The position numbers and the translations under genes were made by a program. 7,147 nt of DNA from Leptospira ellisii (lineage in GTDB: Bacteria > Spirochaetota > Leptospiria > Leptospirales > Leptospiraceae). The stretch covers positions 14,574 to 21,720 of the forward strand of contig NZ_NPEF01000043.1 in assembly GCF_002811955.1 (NCBI RefSeq), given 5' to 3'. Of the stretch, positions 1-6,470 are shown piece by piece. The stretch's first letter is position 1, and each line of letters starts with the position of its first letter. Under the pieces are notes generated by a model. The model made no database searches. It was not told the origin of the DNA and saw nothing but the letters and a program-made list of their open reading frames with translations.

Positions 1-1391
1 CGTTATTTGCCGCGGCCCAGGCCCATATTCCGACCAGTTCGGCCTCCGACCTCGTCAACGAATCCTCCGCGGATTATAATGAAAACCGTTGGGGACTCGT
101 TACCGGAAGCACTTTGGAAACCTGGGTTGCCGACTGGAAGAACAACAAACCTTCGCATATCACCGGTAAGTTGGTGATCCTACAAAGCAGTCTTGCCAAT
201 AACTTCGCCGCGGATCCGGTTGGACGTTCCTACATAAAATCCGACAACGCGAACGGCGTCTTCGTTTATCACTTGGACGATTTCACCGCGGGTTTCCGTT
301 TTAACCAGCAAAGGGACACGGGTTTGATCCGTAACTCGGTCCGTTATCAGGCCGACGGTAAAACCGCGGATCTTTGGCTACAGGTCTACGGAATCAATTT
401 GAATACGGATTTGGTCGTCTTTGCGGTGGGAACCGCGAACAACAACGGAACCGCCTACACGAACGGAAGTCAAGTTCAGGACATCACCCGAGGCGTCTAT
501 TGGTTGCGATATTGGGGCGCCGACATAAAACATCTTGCGATTCTGAACGGAGACATCAGAAGCAATTTCGCGAACGCGGCTTATCTTAGCGCGTCCAAGG
601 ACGTCGCTCCCAACGACAACGGCGGCTTCAGCGTAAGACAACTGCGCGTGGACAACACCGTCATCACGTTGACCGTCGAAGACGTGATCGACATCGTCCG
701 AAACGAAGGCGCCGCCTCGATTCCGGGTCTCACGAACCGACAGATCATCGTGGACGCAAGACCGACCGCGCAATTCGATCAGACGGTGGGAATCACGAAC
801 ACGGGCGCCAACCATATCACCACGGCTTGGAACGACTCGGGTGCGCCTGCGGCGGGAACGAACGGCAATCCTAAAAAGTACGTCCTGTTCGAAACCAGAC
901 TCAAAGGCGCCAAAACGTTTCCTTGGGCCAGCCTTTTGGACTCCGCAACCGGATATCGGTTTAAGGATAAGAATACTCTGGCCGGAATTTTCGCGGGAAC
1001 GGGAGTCGGCGGAGCCGCTTACACTCCGGGTGCGACGATCGTCTCCCAATGCCGGACGAATTTCGAAGCGCAGGTCAACGGATTCGCGTCGCTGAACATT
1101 CTCGGATATCCGACCGTATTTTACGACGGTTCCCTTGTGGAATGGACTTCCCTGGTCGCCGGTTATCCCGACGTCGCCAACGGAACGAGTTTCAACAAAC
1201 TTCCGGCGGACTCCAAGTTCAGAACGGATCTTCCCGAACTGAGCCACGCTCCTGCGGGAACGATCAATTATAACCCGTATGAAAACGGGGGAACCGCCAA
1301 CCCGTACGTCACGGTCGCGCAAGCCGACGTGGATCCGAGCGCGACCACATCCAAAAAGGCGCAATCGGAGGACAAGGCCTATAAATATTAG
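1..1391 (+). CDS. Two-domain rhodanese-like sulfurtransferase, 5' end missing
   Basis: The frame is open from base 3 to the TAG at 1389-1391 (462 visible residues), so the start lies off the window; the TTG at 114 is only an internal codon. Two rhodanese folds are recognisable. The first begins near KLVILQ (about 160-180) and carries RDTG and DLVVFAVG, but has no cysteine at the expected catalytic position. The second begins at RQIIVDARP (about 740-770), has GAKTFPW, and ends with LGYPTVFYDGSLVEW. Its only candidate nucleophile is the Cys encoded at 1050-1052, in SQCRTNFEA. An inactive first domain with an active second one is the usual thiosulfate/3-mercaptopyruvate sulfurtransferase plan: sulfur transfer from a donor through a Cys persulfide. 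Oddities are an Asn/Gly-rich insert of about 35 residues after DAR and a tail of about 70 residues beyond the YDGS..EW motif. The first visible residues (LFAAAQA) could be the end of a signal peptide, suggesting export; this is inference. Family confident, substrate unknown. Confidence 0.85.
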   Translation, partial: LFAAAQAHIPTSSASDLVNESSADYNENRWGLVTGSTLETWVADWKNNKPSHITGKLVILQSSLANNFAADPVGRSYIKSDNANGVFVYHLDDFTAGFRFNQQRDTGLIRNSVRYQADGKTADLWLQVYGINLNTDLVVFAVGTANNNGTAYTNGSQVQDITRGVYWLRYWGADIKHLAILNGDIRSNFANAAYLSASKDVAPNDNGGFSVRQLRVDNTVITLTVEDVIDIVRNEGAASIPGLTNRQIIVDARPTAQFDQTVGITNTGANHITTAWNDSGAPAAGTNGNPKKYVLFETRLKGAKTFPWASLLDSATGYRFKDKNTLAGIFAGTGVGGAAYTPGATIVSQCRTNFEAQVNGFASLNILGYPTVFYDGSLVEWTSLVAGYPDVANGTSFNKLPADSKFRTDLPELSHAPAGTINYNPYENGGTANPYVTVAQADVDPSATTSKKAQSEDKAYKY

Positions 1392-1403
1392 AATTTTATT
1401 TAA

Positions 1404-1415
1404 TTCTAATTAGAA
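1404..1415. repeat. 12-bp perfect palindrome after the rhodanese stop
   Basis: TTCTAATTAGAA reads the same on both strands, 12 bases past the rhodanese stop codon in an AT-rich patch. It could be a minor part of the 3' structure or chance in AT-rich DNA. No regulator is implied. Confidence 0.3.
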
Positions 1416-1417
1416 GC

Positions 1418-1452
1418 CGGAATCCGGTTTCGTCCCGGAAGCCGAGATTCCG
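1418..1452 (+). terminator. First of two tandem hairpins after the rhodanese gene
   Basis: CGGAATC (1418-1424) pairs with GATTCCG (1446-1452), and CGGTTT (1425-1430) pairs with AAGCCG (1439-1444) with one G-U pair. A single A at 1445 is bulged and the loop is CGTCCCGG. This makes a stem of about 13 bp, followed by only three T. It may be a 3'-stabilising structure or a weak first terminator. Confidence 0.5.
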
Positions 1453-1457
1453 TTTAC

Positions 1458-1492
1458 CGGGGCGAAACCGCGGATTAGCCGCCCCGATTTTT
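1458..1492 (+). terminator. Rho-independent terminator of the rhodanese gene
   Basis: CGGGGCG (1458-1464) is perfectly complementary to CGCCCCG (1480-1486), with a 15-nt loop. After one A come five T (1488-1492). A GC-rich stem followed by a T-tract is the classic intrinsic terminator. Together with the preceding hairpin it separates the rhodanese unit from the gene starting at 1530. Confidence 0.65.
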
Positions 1493-1529
1493 CTCGACGG
1501 GTTAGGATCCGTACGCGATCTTTGCGGCT

Positions 1530-2129
1530 ATGGACTTCAGTTTTCCCGCCCCTGGAAACCCCCTTTTCGACTACGTTCTTCTTCCCTGTTTTATCTTTTG
1601 TTCGCGGGTTACCGACGTTTCCATAGGAACGATCCGGGTCATTCTGCTTACGCGCGAAAAAAAAGCCCTGGCCGCCTCGTTAGGTTTTCTGGAGGTATTG
1701 CTTTGGGTGGTGGTGATCACGCAAGTCATCCGAAATCTGAACAACGTATTCTGTTATCTCGCATACGCCGGTGGATTTGCGACGGGAACGTTCATCGGCA
1801 TGATTCTCGAAGAGAAACTGGCCCTCGGTTTCTCCCTCTTGCGGATCATTTCCCCGGAAAACGGAGAAGCGATCGCGGACAAACTCGCAGAAGCGGGATA
1901 TCGAGTCACGACGATGGACGGTCAAGGCAGCAGAGGTCCGGTTAAAATCGTCTTTACCGTTTTAAAAAGAAAGAAAGTGCGTAAGGCGATGGAAATCGTG
2001 AAGAAGGTGGAACCGGACGTTTTTTATTCCATCGAAAACGCCCGAAGCACCAATTCGAGCGTTTCGGAGGACTCTCCAGGATTTCTAGGAAAGGGAATCC
2101 TGGAGAAGATCATGAAAGTGAGAAAATGA
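1530..2129 (+). CDS. UPF0316 / DUF2179 family membrane protein
   Basis: This 199-residue protein matches the UPF0316 family (N-terminal membrane domain DUF5698 plus C-terminal DUF2179). The family signature is easily seen: [17 protein letters not shown] at residues 26-42, [22 protein letters not shown] near 51-72, then [23 protein letters not shown] at 78-100. About three membrane helices lie at residues 12-34, 48-68 and 74-92. The soluble part (about 101-170) has the alternating strand/helix pattern of DUF2179, a small ferredoxin-like domain suspected of ligand sensing; the family's function is not established. The ATG at 1530 is the first possible start after an in-frame stop at 1503-1505. 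No good Shine-Dalgarno is visible; TAGGA at 1503-1507 is too far upstream. The extension after residue 170 is Ser/Gly-rich and its DNA contains a strong inverted repeat. It is convergent with the SET gene, 19 bp between stops. Confidence 0.88.
   Translation: MDFSFPAPGNPLFDYVLLPCFIFCSRVTDVSIGTIRVILLTREKKALAASLGFLEVLLWVVVITQVIRNLNNVFCYLAYAGGFATGTFIGMILEEKLALGFSLLRIISPENGEAIADKLAEAGYRVTTMDGQGSRGPVKIVFTVLKRKKVRKAMEIVKKVEPDVFYSIENARSTNSSVSEDSPGFLGKGILEKIMKVRK
2073..2106. repeat. Long inverted repeat at the convergent gene junction
   Basis: TCTCCAGGATT (2073-2083) is exactly complementary to AATCCTGGAGA (2096-2106). In the + strand RNA the stem can be extended inward by U-G, C-G and U-G pairs to leave a six-base loop, AGGAAA. 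It lies inside the last codons of the UPF0316 gene and 43 bases past the SET stop on the other strand. It has no T-tract on either side, so it is not a standard intrinsic terminator. It could still stop or stabilise either transcript. Confidence 0.6.
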
Positions 2130-2148
2130 GTCGTTTTCGATTTTCGTT

Positions 2149-2679
<531 letters not shown>

Positions 2680-2703
2680 GCAGAAGATCCCTGCGTTTAT
2701 TTA

Positions 2704-2765
<62 letters not shown>

Positions 2766-2794
2766 GAATCCGAGTAATATTTAATGCGGTCCCC

Positions 2795-2813
2795 GTTCTT
2801 AGGACGGAAGAAC
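2795..2813. repeat. Small hairpin between the 189-residue gene and the SET gene
   Basis: GTTCTT (2795-2800) pairs with AAGAAC (2808-2813) around a 7-nt loop, 38 bases past the stop of the minus-strand gene at 2852. No T-tract follows on the minus strand, so terminator activity is uncertain. It may mark the 3' end of that transcript. Confidence 0.3.
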
Positions 2814-2851
2814 CTCCCCGTCGATCCGAAAACTCTGTAAATAAATTTCAT

Positions 2852-3421
2852 TCAGTCGCTTTCGAGAAGACCGGGCGGAATCCAGGAAGTCAGCTCCTCG
2901 GTCCCTTGTTCTTCGGGCAGATCCTTTTTAAGAATTTTGAAAGTATTCCCGGCGATTTCGACCGCCAACGCGGAATGATGATAAAGCCAAGTCCGATTCC
3001 CGGATCGTTCGATCCCGGCTTGGGGTTTTCCGGTTTCCAAAAAACAAATGCCTGCGAAACGCTCCCCTAATCTTTCGAGAAGATACGTCGCTTGTTCCCC
3101 GAACTCCCTGCCTTGTTCGTCTTTAGAAAGAGAGCCGAAGTCCGCAAAGACCGGAAGAATTTTTTCACCCCGGGGAATTCCTTCCGAAAGAAGAAAGACG
3201 GAAGCCTGTGACACCGACTTCGCATAAAAGAAAACAGGAATGGACGGGGAATTTTTCGATTTAGAAGAAATTTTTGCGAGGACCCGAAGTCGTTCCAAAC
3301 TCAAAGAACCTTCCGGAAAAATCAGAACGGGAAAAACCCGTTTGCGCGCGAGTTTCTTTCTCCATCGGAACAACAAAGTGGAACCGATAGGAGTCGGATG
3401 AAAAAGGCTGAGTAATAACAT
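2852..3421 (-). CDS. Conserved-looking hypothetical protein, 189 residues
   Basis: I do not recognise this family. The frame runs from the ATG at 3419-3421 to the TGA at 2852-2854; an in-frame TAG lies eight codons upstream, so no longer start exists. The N-terminus is hydrophobic, then very basic (FRWRKKLARKR, about 18-28). Next comes a hydrophobic strand into PVLIFPEGS (31-39), later PVFFYAKSVSQASVFLLS (62-79), ILPVFADFG (88-96) and an acidic C-terminus. Alternating hydrophobic strands and helices suggest a soluble alpha/beta protein. FPEGS resembles block III of glycerolipid acyltransferases (FPEGTRS), but the HX4D block is absent, so I do not call it an acyltransferase. No Shine-Dalgarno is visible; an inverted repeat occupies the leader. 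It is divergent from the methyltransferase. A real gene is likely because the frame is long and its hydrophobic/charged pattern is protein-like. Confidence 0.6.
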   Translation of the reverse strand: MLLLSLFHPTPIGSTLLFRWRKKLARKRVFPVLIFPEGSLSLERLRVLAKISSKSKNSPSIPVFFYAKSVSQASVFLLSEGIPRGEKILPVFADFGSLSKDEQGREFGEQATYLLERLGERFAGICFLETGKPQAGIERSGNRTWLYHHSALAVEIAGNTFKILKKDLPEEQGTEELTSWIPPGLLESD

Positions 3422-3432
3422 AGGAACCGGAA

Positions 3433-3459
3433 TCCGATAATTCTACTGTACCTATCGGA
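3433..3459. promoter_or_regulatory. Inverted repeat in the divergent intergenic region
   Basis: TCCGATA (3433-3439) and TATCGGA (3453-3459) are exact complements separated by 13 bases. The repeat starts 12 bases upstream of the minus-strand ATG and lies about 140 bases before the methyltransferase start. It may be an operator for the minus gene or a leader hairpin over its ribosome-binding region. The rest of 3460-3602 holds an AT-rich stretch (about 3460-3495, including TATAGA) that could carry promoters, but no convincing -35/-10 pair. Confidence 0.4.
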
Positions 3460-3602
3460 CAAACTAAATGAATGTATAGATATTTCTTCGCGTTAATTCG
3501 AACTCGATCGGAATTGCGGGAACTACCGCGTTTTTCAAACCTTCTCCGTTCGGCGATCCGCTTTAAAATTTTGCATCTCCGTCCAAAGGTCGTTTTTTCC
3601 GG

Positions 3603-4466
3603 ATGAATCCCTTTCGAAAAAAAAGGAAACCCGAAGAGGCGCCGGACACGCTCGCACACTTATATCTCAACACACCCGGTTCCTCATCCTGGGCCAACCT
3701 GGGATATTGGAAAGACGCGGAGGATTATCCGACCGCCTGTAAAACGTTAGCCGTGCTTTTGGGAAAAAAGGCCGAACTCGATTCCTCCCACAGGATTTTG
3801 GATCTGGGATACGGATGCGGGGATCAGTTCTTCGTATGGCGGGACGAATTCTCCCTCGACCTGTCGCGGCTCTGCGGAATCAATCCCTCTTCGGTTCAGA
3901 CCGAATTCGCAAAAAGAAAACTAGCGGAACGACCCGAGGACGGAACCCCCACCTTGATCCGCTCCTCCTTGGAACTCGGATTGGATTCCTTACCCGACCG
4001 TTCCTTTGATCGGATTCTATGTCTGGACAGCGCTTATTTTTTTCCGGATCGAAAACGTTTTCTGCAAGAGGCGAGGCGGATTCTCAAACCGGGAGGTAGG
4101 ATCGTTTCGGCGGAATTGATCCTCAAGGAAGGAAGACTGGGACTGATCGATTCTTGGATCCGAAACAGGGTCTGCGACTTGGCCTCGATTCCGCCCGCCA
4201 ACCGAGTCACTACGGAATCCTTGGACCGTCTCTTGAAAGAGACGGGTTTCGTCGCGGACGGATTCGAATTTTTGGAGGAACACGTCTTCGCCGGATTCGC
4301 CCGTTTCCTAAAAACGAAAACCGAAACGGAAAAACGGAAACGTTCCGCCGATTCGGAAATTTCTTCCCGCATCGGTGAACGATACCGGCGTTTCGGAGAA
4401 TTTTTGGGCGGAGAAAGAATGGGACGATACTTTCGTTTTGTATTGTATTCCGCGGAACTTTCTTAG
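3603..4466 (+). CDS. Class I SAM-dependent methyltransferase
   Basis: The 287-residue protein has the Rossmann methyltransferase plan. A basic N-terminus (FRKKRKP) precedes NLGYW (32-36), a feature of small-molecule methyltransferases. Motif I is ILDLGYGCGD (65-74), which binds SAM. The end of strand 2 is GINPSS (92-97), with Asn where many families have Asp/Glu. Strand 4 is FDRILCLDSAYFF (135-147), and the post-motif LKPGGRIVSAELIL follows at 161-174. A long helical C-terminal part (about 175-287) probably shapes the acceptor pocket. The substrate is not evident; lipid or small-molecule methylation is possible. The ATG at 3603 is the only start after the in-frame TAA at 3564. AAAGG (3585-3589) is a weak Shine-Dalgarno 13 bases away. 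Its TAG overlaps the TAA of the convergent flavoprotein gene. Methyltransferase certain, acceptor unknown. Confidence 0.9.
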   Translation: MNPFRKKRKPEEAPDTLAHLYLNTPGSSSWANLGYWKDAEDYPTACKTLAVLLGKKAELDSSHRILDLGYGCGDQFFVWRDEFSLDLSRLCGINPSSVQTEFAKRKLAERPEDGTPTLIRSSLELGLDSLPDRSFDRILCLDSAYFFPDRKRFLQEARRILKPGGRIVSAELILKEGRLGLIDSWIRNRVCDLASIPPANRVTTESLDRLLKETGFVADGFEFLEEHVFAGFARFLKTKTETEKRKRSADSEISSRIGERYRRFGEFLGGERMGRYFRFVLYSAELS

Positions 4467-5716
4467 ACGGAATTCTCCACCCAACGTTTCACGTCCAAGG
4501 AAGTGGAAACTCCCGCTTCCAAAAGCGGAATCCCGTATCTCGCATACGAACCGCAGAACCAAACCTTTCGTCCCGCACCTTCCTGAATCGCGTTGAGTTC
4601 GTCGATGGTTTTGCGGTTCTTTAAGTCTATGATCGGACGTTCGAATCGGGAACGGGAAATCAGCGTTCCGGGTTTAGGTTCCTGCAGAGGATTCCAGGTT
4701 TGGAAAATCTCTTCCCTGCCGATCTCGGGAAGTACCCTATTCAAACGGATCGTCGCCGAGGGTTTGTCCGTTTCCGGAGAAAGCGTAAAACACAAAGGGG
4801 CCCAATGCCTTTTTTTGTTGGGCATAAACGAAGGATCGGTGTGCATCAGAATTTCGGATTCCTCGTAACGGAAGGAGGCGAGAACTTCCTTCTCGCGGCT
4901 CATCTCTTCGGGGAGAAGGGGAATCGCCTGATTGGCAGGAGTAGCGACGACGACCCGATCGAATTCCTCCCGGCCGCCTCCTTCGAAATTGACGAAAACC
5001 TTTTTGCCGTTGAGTTCGATTCCTTTCGGATTGGATTTCAAACGCACCTCTTTCGCGTTCGCGGAAAGACGCGTCGTGATGTCCCTCGTTCCGTGACTGG
5101 CCGTCAAAAAACGGAGAAACTTCAAACCCTTCGCATGGTAATTGATCACCGCGTCCGCCGGATAATTTTTGGCGCTTTTTAAGGTGCAGGTGTTGATCGT
5201 CGCGAACATCGGTACGAGATATTTGTCCTCGAACTCTTTGGAATAACCGAAACGTTGCAGAAAGGAGGAGATCGTAAGCTGTTCTCCCTCGAGGGATTCC
5301 CACTGCGATTCCGATTCCCGATAAAACCGGATCGTATCCGAAAAGATCCTTCTGGATTCCCCGTTTTTAAAACATACGGGAGAAACGAACGGATAAAAAT
5401 TTCCTCCCAATCCGAAAGTGGCGAATTGGAAATACGTCGTACCGTCCCGTTCGCTCAGCGAAAAGGAATAATCCACGGGACGGAATTCGATTCCCGCCTC
5501 GCGATACATTTCGATCAGACAGGGATAATAATTTTGTTTAAAGGCTCGAAACGGAACGTCGAAACGGAAGATACGATCCTTAAGAGCCACATCGGTTCCG
5601 TGCGCGTCCATTCCCGGAAGCGAATGTCGTTCGACGAGGATCACTTCGTGTTCTTTGCTCAAATACCAGCACGCGCTGAGTCCCGCGATCCCGCTTCCTA
5701 AAATTGCGATTTTCAT
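4463..5716 (-). CDS. FAD-dependent amine-oxidase-like protein (COG2907 type)
   Basis: The 417-residue protein opens with the dinucleotide-binding fold MKIAILGSGIAGL (Gly7, Gly9, Gly12) and an acidic residue at the end of strand 2 (VILVER, Glu29). Strand VVVATP (255-260) is the usual second FAD contact. The C-terminus, VWFCGSYARYGIPLLEAGVS (385-404), is the flavin-contacting segment of amine oxidase/desaturase-like flavoproteins. Length and the SLPGMDAHG, FGYSKEFEDKYLVPM and HTDPSFMPN segments fit the COG2907 'predicted NAD/FAD-binding protein' group. In other bacteria that group is often next to DUF1365 and cyclopropane-synthase-like genes and is tied to unusual fatty-acid modification (known of the family). 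Here neither partner is adjacent, but a different methyltransferase is convergent. The ATG at 5714-5716 is preceded only by a weak purine stretch. The gene is monocistronic in the window. Flavoprotein certain; substrate, probably an acyl chain, is inference. Confidence 0.88.
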   Translation of the reverse strand: MKIAILGSGIAGLSACWYLSKEHEVILVERHSLPGMDAHGTDVALKDRIFRFDVPFRAFKQNYYPCLIEMYREAGIEFRPVDYSFSLSERDGTTYFQFATFGLGGNFYPFVSPVCFKNGESRRIFSDTIRFYRESESQWESLEGEQLTISSFLQRFGYSKEFEDKYLVPMFATINTCTLKSAKNYPADAVINYHAKGLKFLRFLTASHGTRDITTRLSANAKEVRLKSNPKGIELNGKKVFVNFEGGGREEFDRVVVATPANQAIPLLPEEMSREKEVLASFRYEESEILMHTDPSFMPNKKRHWAPLCFTLSPETDKPSATIRLNRVLPEIGREEIFQTWNPLQEPKPGTLISRSRFERPIIDLKNRKTIDELNAIQEGAGRKVWFCGSYARYGIPLLEAGVSTSLDVKRWVENSV

Positions 5717-5833
5717 ATTCTATTCTTAGTATCTTAAAATCCGATTCCGGAAAAGAAAACATAGAAATATTTTCTCCGCGGAAACGAAAAACAAAAAAAG
5801 AAGAAGAATCGATCCGCCCGTACTTGTAACCGA

Positions 5834-5850
5834 TTCGAAATCGTTTCGAA
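5834..5850. promoter_or_regulatory. Palindrome directly upstream of the msrA ribosome site
   Basis: TTCGAAA (5834-5840) and TTTCGAA (5844-5850) are exact complements around TCG, forming the 17-base TTCGAAATCGTTTCGAA. It ends five bases before the Shine-Dalgarno, so it could be an operator for a dimeric repressor or an RNA hairpin limiting ribosome access. The divergent gap 5717-5870 also holds a purine-rich A-tract at about 5786-5808. No clear -35/-10 pair is visible for either gene. Confidence 0.45.
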
Positions 5851-5855
5851 CCGAC

Positions 5856-5863
5856 AAAGGAGG
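5856..5863 (+). promoter_or_regulatory. Strong Shine-Dalgarno of msrA
   Basis: AAAGGAGG lies seven bases before the ATG at 5871. It is the best ribosome-binding site in the window and fixes the start of the exported MsrA, including its signal peptide. Confidence 0.85.
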
Positions 5864-5870
5864 AGTTACG

Positions 5871-6464
5871 ATGTTTTATTTAAGGATTTGTCTTCTGCTT
5901 TTTCTCGGAATCTCGATCCTTCCTTCCTACGCCGGTCCGAAACGGCAGAAAGCCACCTTTGCGGGCGGATGTTTTTGGTGTATGCAGGGTCCGTTCAAAT
6001 CGCTTCCCGGAGTCGTTTCCGTAACGGCGGGTTATTCCGGAGGAAAGGAAATCTCTCCCACATACGAGGACGTAAGCGCGGGAAAAACGGGACATCGGGA
6101 ATCCGTTCAGATCGAATACGATCCGTCCAAAACGGAGTATTACGAACTGCTACGGATATTTTGGAGACAGATAAATCCCACCGACGACGGAGGACAATTC
6201 GCGGATCGGGGAAAACACTATCGAACGGGAATTTTCTATCACGACGAGGCGCAACGTAAGATCGCCGAACGATCCAAAACGGAGATGGAAAAATCGGGAA
6301 GGTTTAAGGGAAAGATCACGGTGGAGATAGTACCTTATACTTCGTTTTACGCCGCGGAAGGGTATCATCAAAACTACTATCAAACTAATCCGGAACGATA
6401 TAAAGCCTATCGAAAAGGCTCCGGAAGGGAAGCCTATCTCGAAAGGATTTGGGGAAAACGTTAG
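5871..6464 (+). CDS. msrA: Exported peptide-methionine (S)-S-oxide reductase MsrA
   Basis: The enzyme reduces the S-form of methionine sulfoxide in proteins or as free amino acid, repairing oxidative damage. Residues 1-21 are a typical signal peptide: Arg5, a hydrophobic core LLLFLGISIL, and a likely cleavage after PSYA. The protein should therefore act in the periplasm or at the envelope. The mature domain starts with KATFAGGCFWC: Cys34 is the catalytic nucleophile and GCFW the signature. Other conserved pieces are GVVSVTAGYSGG (47-58), HRESVQIEYDP (75-85), the DGGQFADRGKHYRTGIFY block (106-123) and AAEGYHQNYY (161-170). The only cysteines after the signal peptide are Cys34 and Cys37, so recycling probably uses a Cys34-Cys37 disulfide rather than a C-terminal cysteine; this is inference. 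Length is normal for MsrA. A reductant outside the cytoplasm would be needed and is not encoded here. The gene ends six bases before the convergent regulator's stop. Confidence 0.95.
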   Translation: MFYLRICLLLFLGISILPSYAGPKRQKATFAGGCFWCMQGPFKSLPGVVSVTAGYSGGKEISPTYEDVSAGKTGHRESVQIEYDPSKTEYYELLRIFWRQINPTDDGGQFADRGKHYRTGIFYHDEAQRKIAERSKTEMEKSGRFKGKITVEIVPYTSFYAAEGYHQNYYQTNPERYKAYRKGSGREAYLERIWGKR

Positions 6465-6470
6465 GCGAAA

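Noticed and set aside
114..116. TTG as start of the rhodanese gene
   Set aside because: The frame is open to base 3, and the upstream residues continue plausible protein. There is no Shine-Dalgarno before the TTG.
378..1364. Long minus-strand frame of 328 codons opposite the rhodanese gene
   Set aside because: Its product is Arg/Ser/Val-rich without domain features, while the plus strand encodes a clear rhodanese. It is a composition shadow of GC-rich coding DNA.
3305..3331. FPEGS in the 189-residue protein as an acyltransferase motif
   Set aside because: The obligatory HX4D block and the rest of the acyltransferase fold are not visible, so the resemblance may be chance.
3261..3659. Minus-strand 132-codon frame crossing the divergent region
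   Set aside because: It overlaps both the 189-residue gene in another frame and the start of the methyltransferase, and the product looks like random Arg/Ser-rich sequence.
4448..4457. TTCCGCGGAA palindrome near the methyltransferase stop
   Set aside because: It is a 10-bp self-complementary string with no loop, and TCCGCGGA-like strings occur elsewhere in this DNA, so it is probably chance.
4700..5303. Frames of 160 (+) and 188 (-) codons within the flavoprotein gene
   Set aside because: Both are out-of-frame shadows of the COG2907 gene, with no domain sense.
5786..5808. A-rich purine tract upstream of msrA as a repeat or small peptide
   Set aside because: It is low-complexity intergenic DNA; at most it bends DNA or helps a promoter. 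No repeat unit is kept.
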